Made by a program: the position numbers and the translations under genes | The notes under the pieces: model-generated | Seen by the model: the letters and a program-made list of their open reading frames with translations, nothing else | Database searches by the model: none | What the model was told of the DNA's origin: nothing | Part shown: positions 15,918 to 17,141 of the stretch, one piece after another | How positions within the stretch are numbered: position 1 is the first letter of the stretch | Layout: each line of letters begins with the position of its first letter | DNA from: Methylomonas sp. | GTDB lineage: Bacteria; Pseudomonadota; Gammaproteobacteria; Methylococcales; Methylomonadaceae | Assembly (NCBI GenBank): GCA_028688235.1 | Contig: JAQTYP010000018.1 | Span: 1 to 17,141, forward strand | DNA length: 17,141 nt | Direction of reading: 5' to 3'

Positions 15918-15985
15918 TTGTCATTTCAGCGAGACTAAGGCCGTCGAGTTAGCGAAACAGGACTTAACCGCGGCGTCAATGACAA
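15918..15985. repeat. Possible small repeat with 8-bp inverted ends
   Basis: TTGTCATT (15918-15925) and AATGACAA (15978-15985) bound a 52-nt interior in the spacer between the TonB receptor and hupE. The ends resemble widespread intergenic repeats with TTGTCATT-type termini. Only one copy is in the window, so repeat status is unproven. Confidence 0.3.
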
Positions 15986-16049
15986 CAGAATTTTAACAGA
16001 AATATGAATAATTAATAATTTTTCATAAATCCATCTCCGGCAGGCCTCC

Positions 16050-17141
16050 TCAAAACTCGTATTTGAAGCCGGCCTGCACCAAGCGCGGCGAACCGGACTG
16101 AATACCCCGTACCCTGTCGGTGATGTAGGTATTGTCCAGCATGTTTTTCATAGACACGTACAAGGTTAAATCCTTTTGCACTTTGTACGAGGTGGCAAAA
16201 TTGACCACCACGTAATCGTTGATTTTGCCGTAGCTGCCGCCCAAAGCCGCGCTGCTGGTAGGACCGTTGGGATGGTCGGTGCCATTGTCCAGATTCAGAA
16301 AGTCGGCGTATTGCTCGCTGACGAAGGCCGCTTCCAAATGGGCATCGAAGCCGCTGGGATGCGAATAACCCAAGGTTGCGGTCAACAGGCTTTCCGGCGC
16401 GTAGGGCGCGCGCTTGCCCGGCGCGGAACCGAACACATTGCCGCCGGGGCAACTCGCCGGATAGGCGCCGCTGGACAGGGGCACGCAACGGAAGGCTTCG
16501 GTGGTCTCGGCGGTCGGCAGCCACATGTAGGCAATCTGGGCGTAGGGGTTGTGGGTCCAGTTGAACACATCGCCGATGTCGGCCCGCGCCATCAGCTCGA
16601 TACCTTCATACAAGGCCTTGCCTTGCGCGACCGGTACGCTGCCGCCGCCGACCGTACCCAGTACCGTTAAGGAATCGAAGTCGTTGTGGAAATAGGTTAA
16701 CTCGGTTTTGACGCCGTGCATCGGTCTGGCCCTGATGCCGAATTCGGTGTTCCAACTGATCTCCGCGCCGACTTCCGCCGAGCCTCCGGTATCGTTGTAA
16801 ACCGCATCCTCGACCCTGGGCGGCGCGAAACCACGATGGATGCCGAAAAACAAGGTGGCTTCATCGATTGGACTATAAGTCATCGCGAACGACGGCAAGA
16901 TTTCCGTCAAGCTGCTTTGGCCCGCCGTGCCGTTCAGCAAGTTCTTACGCTCGTAACTGACGGATTCGACCCTGACGCCCGGCGTAAACGTCCATTCATT
17001 CCAGAGAAATTTGTTCTGAAAAAATCCGGAATAAGCATCGGCGAAACGTTCGTTATTTTCTGTCAGCTGGCCGTAATTGCCCCCATCGGGATTGCTTGCG
17101 TCACGTGCATTTGCCAAACTTCCTCTAATCATGCGCCTATA
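16050..17141 (-). CDS. TonB-dependent receptor, C-terminal barrel, cut by the window edge
   Basis: The visible 363 residues are the C-terminal half of an outer-membrane TonB-dependent receptor: repeated amphipathic beta strands, FTPGVRVESVSYERKN, ILPSFAMTYSPIDEATLFFGIHRGFAPP, QGKALYEGIELMAR, a near-terminal VSMKNMLDNTYITDR and the terminal aromatic motif ending in YEF. The closest look is FecA-like ferric-chelate receptors, but this is motif impression only. The frame is open to the right edge, so the methionine at 17132 is internal and the plug domain and TonB box are outside the window. A cysteine pair (in AFRCVPLS and PASCPGG) may close an extracellular loop. It lies upstream of hupE on the same strand, so the two could handle one metal. 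Confidence 0.88.
   Translation of the reverse strand, partial: YRRMIRGSLANARDASNPDGGNYGQLTENNERFADAYSGFFQNKFLWNEWTFTPGVRVESVSYERKNLLNGTAGQSSLTEILPSFAMTYSPIDEATLFFGIHRGFAPPRVEDAVYNDTGGSAEVGAEISWNTEFGIRARPMHGVKTELTYFHNDFDSLTVLGTVGGGSVPVAQGKALYEGIELMARADIGDVFNWTHNPYAQIAYMWLPTAETTEAFRCVPLSSGAYPASCPGGNVFGSAPGKRAPYAPESLLTATLGYSHPSGFDAHLEAAFVSEQYADFLNLDNGTDHPNGPTSSAALGGSYGKINDYVVVNFATSYKVQKDLTLYVSMKNMLDNTYITDRVRGIQSGSPRLVQAGFKYEF

Noticed and set aside
16012..16049. Tiny ORFs (MDL, MKNY) behind a GGAGG-like site just after the receptor stop
   Set aside because: Three to four codons only; the GGAGG overlaps the end of the receptor gene and no gene follows at that distance.
16012..16670. Long open frames on both strands overlapping the TonB receptor gene
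   Set aside because: They are GC-biased shadows with Arg/Gly-rich, low-complexity products and no domain; the receptor frame explains the region.
17133..17141. ATG at 17132 as the true start of the TonB receptor
   Set aside because: The frame stays open to the edge, and the protein there is already in the barrel, with signal peptide and plug domain missing.

Overview
The window looks like chromosomal DNA of a gammaproteobacterium, and the protein repertoire fits a Methylococcales methanotroph such as a Methylomonas or Methylobacter relative best. That placement is an inference from the mix of proteins (SbcC, Tex, polyphosphate:AMP phosphotransferase, a TatT-type TRAP cluster, an exosortase-associated TIGR04073-like protein, HupE); no taxonomic marker is present. 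Base composition is near 50% GC and fairly even. No rRNA, tRNA, CRISPR array, transposase or phage gene was seen.

Layout, left to right. A dispersed palindromic repeat (9-55) precedes an orphan periplasmic sugar-type binding protein (108-1217, +). After a 370-bp spacer with a plausible sigma-70 promoter comes sbcC (1588-5034, +), with no sbcD beside it. A short Fic-like relic (5060-5158, +) meets a convergent exosortase-associated small protein (5155-5541, -), which lies downstream of tex (5789-8065, -). A small single-pass membrane protein (8247-8444, -) has its own promoter and a very good intrinsic terminator.

A divergent control region (8445-8645) holds a 14-bp perfect palindrome and an AT-rich 11-bp hairpin. 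It leads into the most coherent unit of the window, all on + : pap (GTG start), tatT lipoprotein, dctP, dctQ, dctM, then a DUF2490 outer-membrane barrel gene (8646-14562). pap overlaps tatT by 14 nt, and the following junctions are 11, 1 and 4 nt, so pap and the TRAP transporter are probably co-transcribed. The products can be placed in every envelope layer: a predicted outer-membrane barrel, a periplasmic lipoprotein plus binding protein, inner-membrane DctQM, and a cytoplasmic enzyme that uses polyphosphate to phosphorylate AMP. DctP carries tryptophan where the family normally has the carboxylate-binding arginine, suggesting a non-standard ligand.

The right end is a minus-strand group: a TonB-dependent receptor cut by the window edge (16050-17141), a HupE/UreJ-like metal permease (15170-15736) behind a hairpin-rich leader, and a secreted helical protein (14689-15057) ending at a good terminator. 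The receptor and permease may act in uptake of a metal across both membranes, but the metal cannot be read from the sequence.
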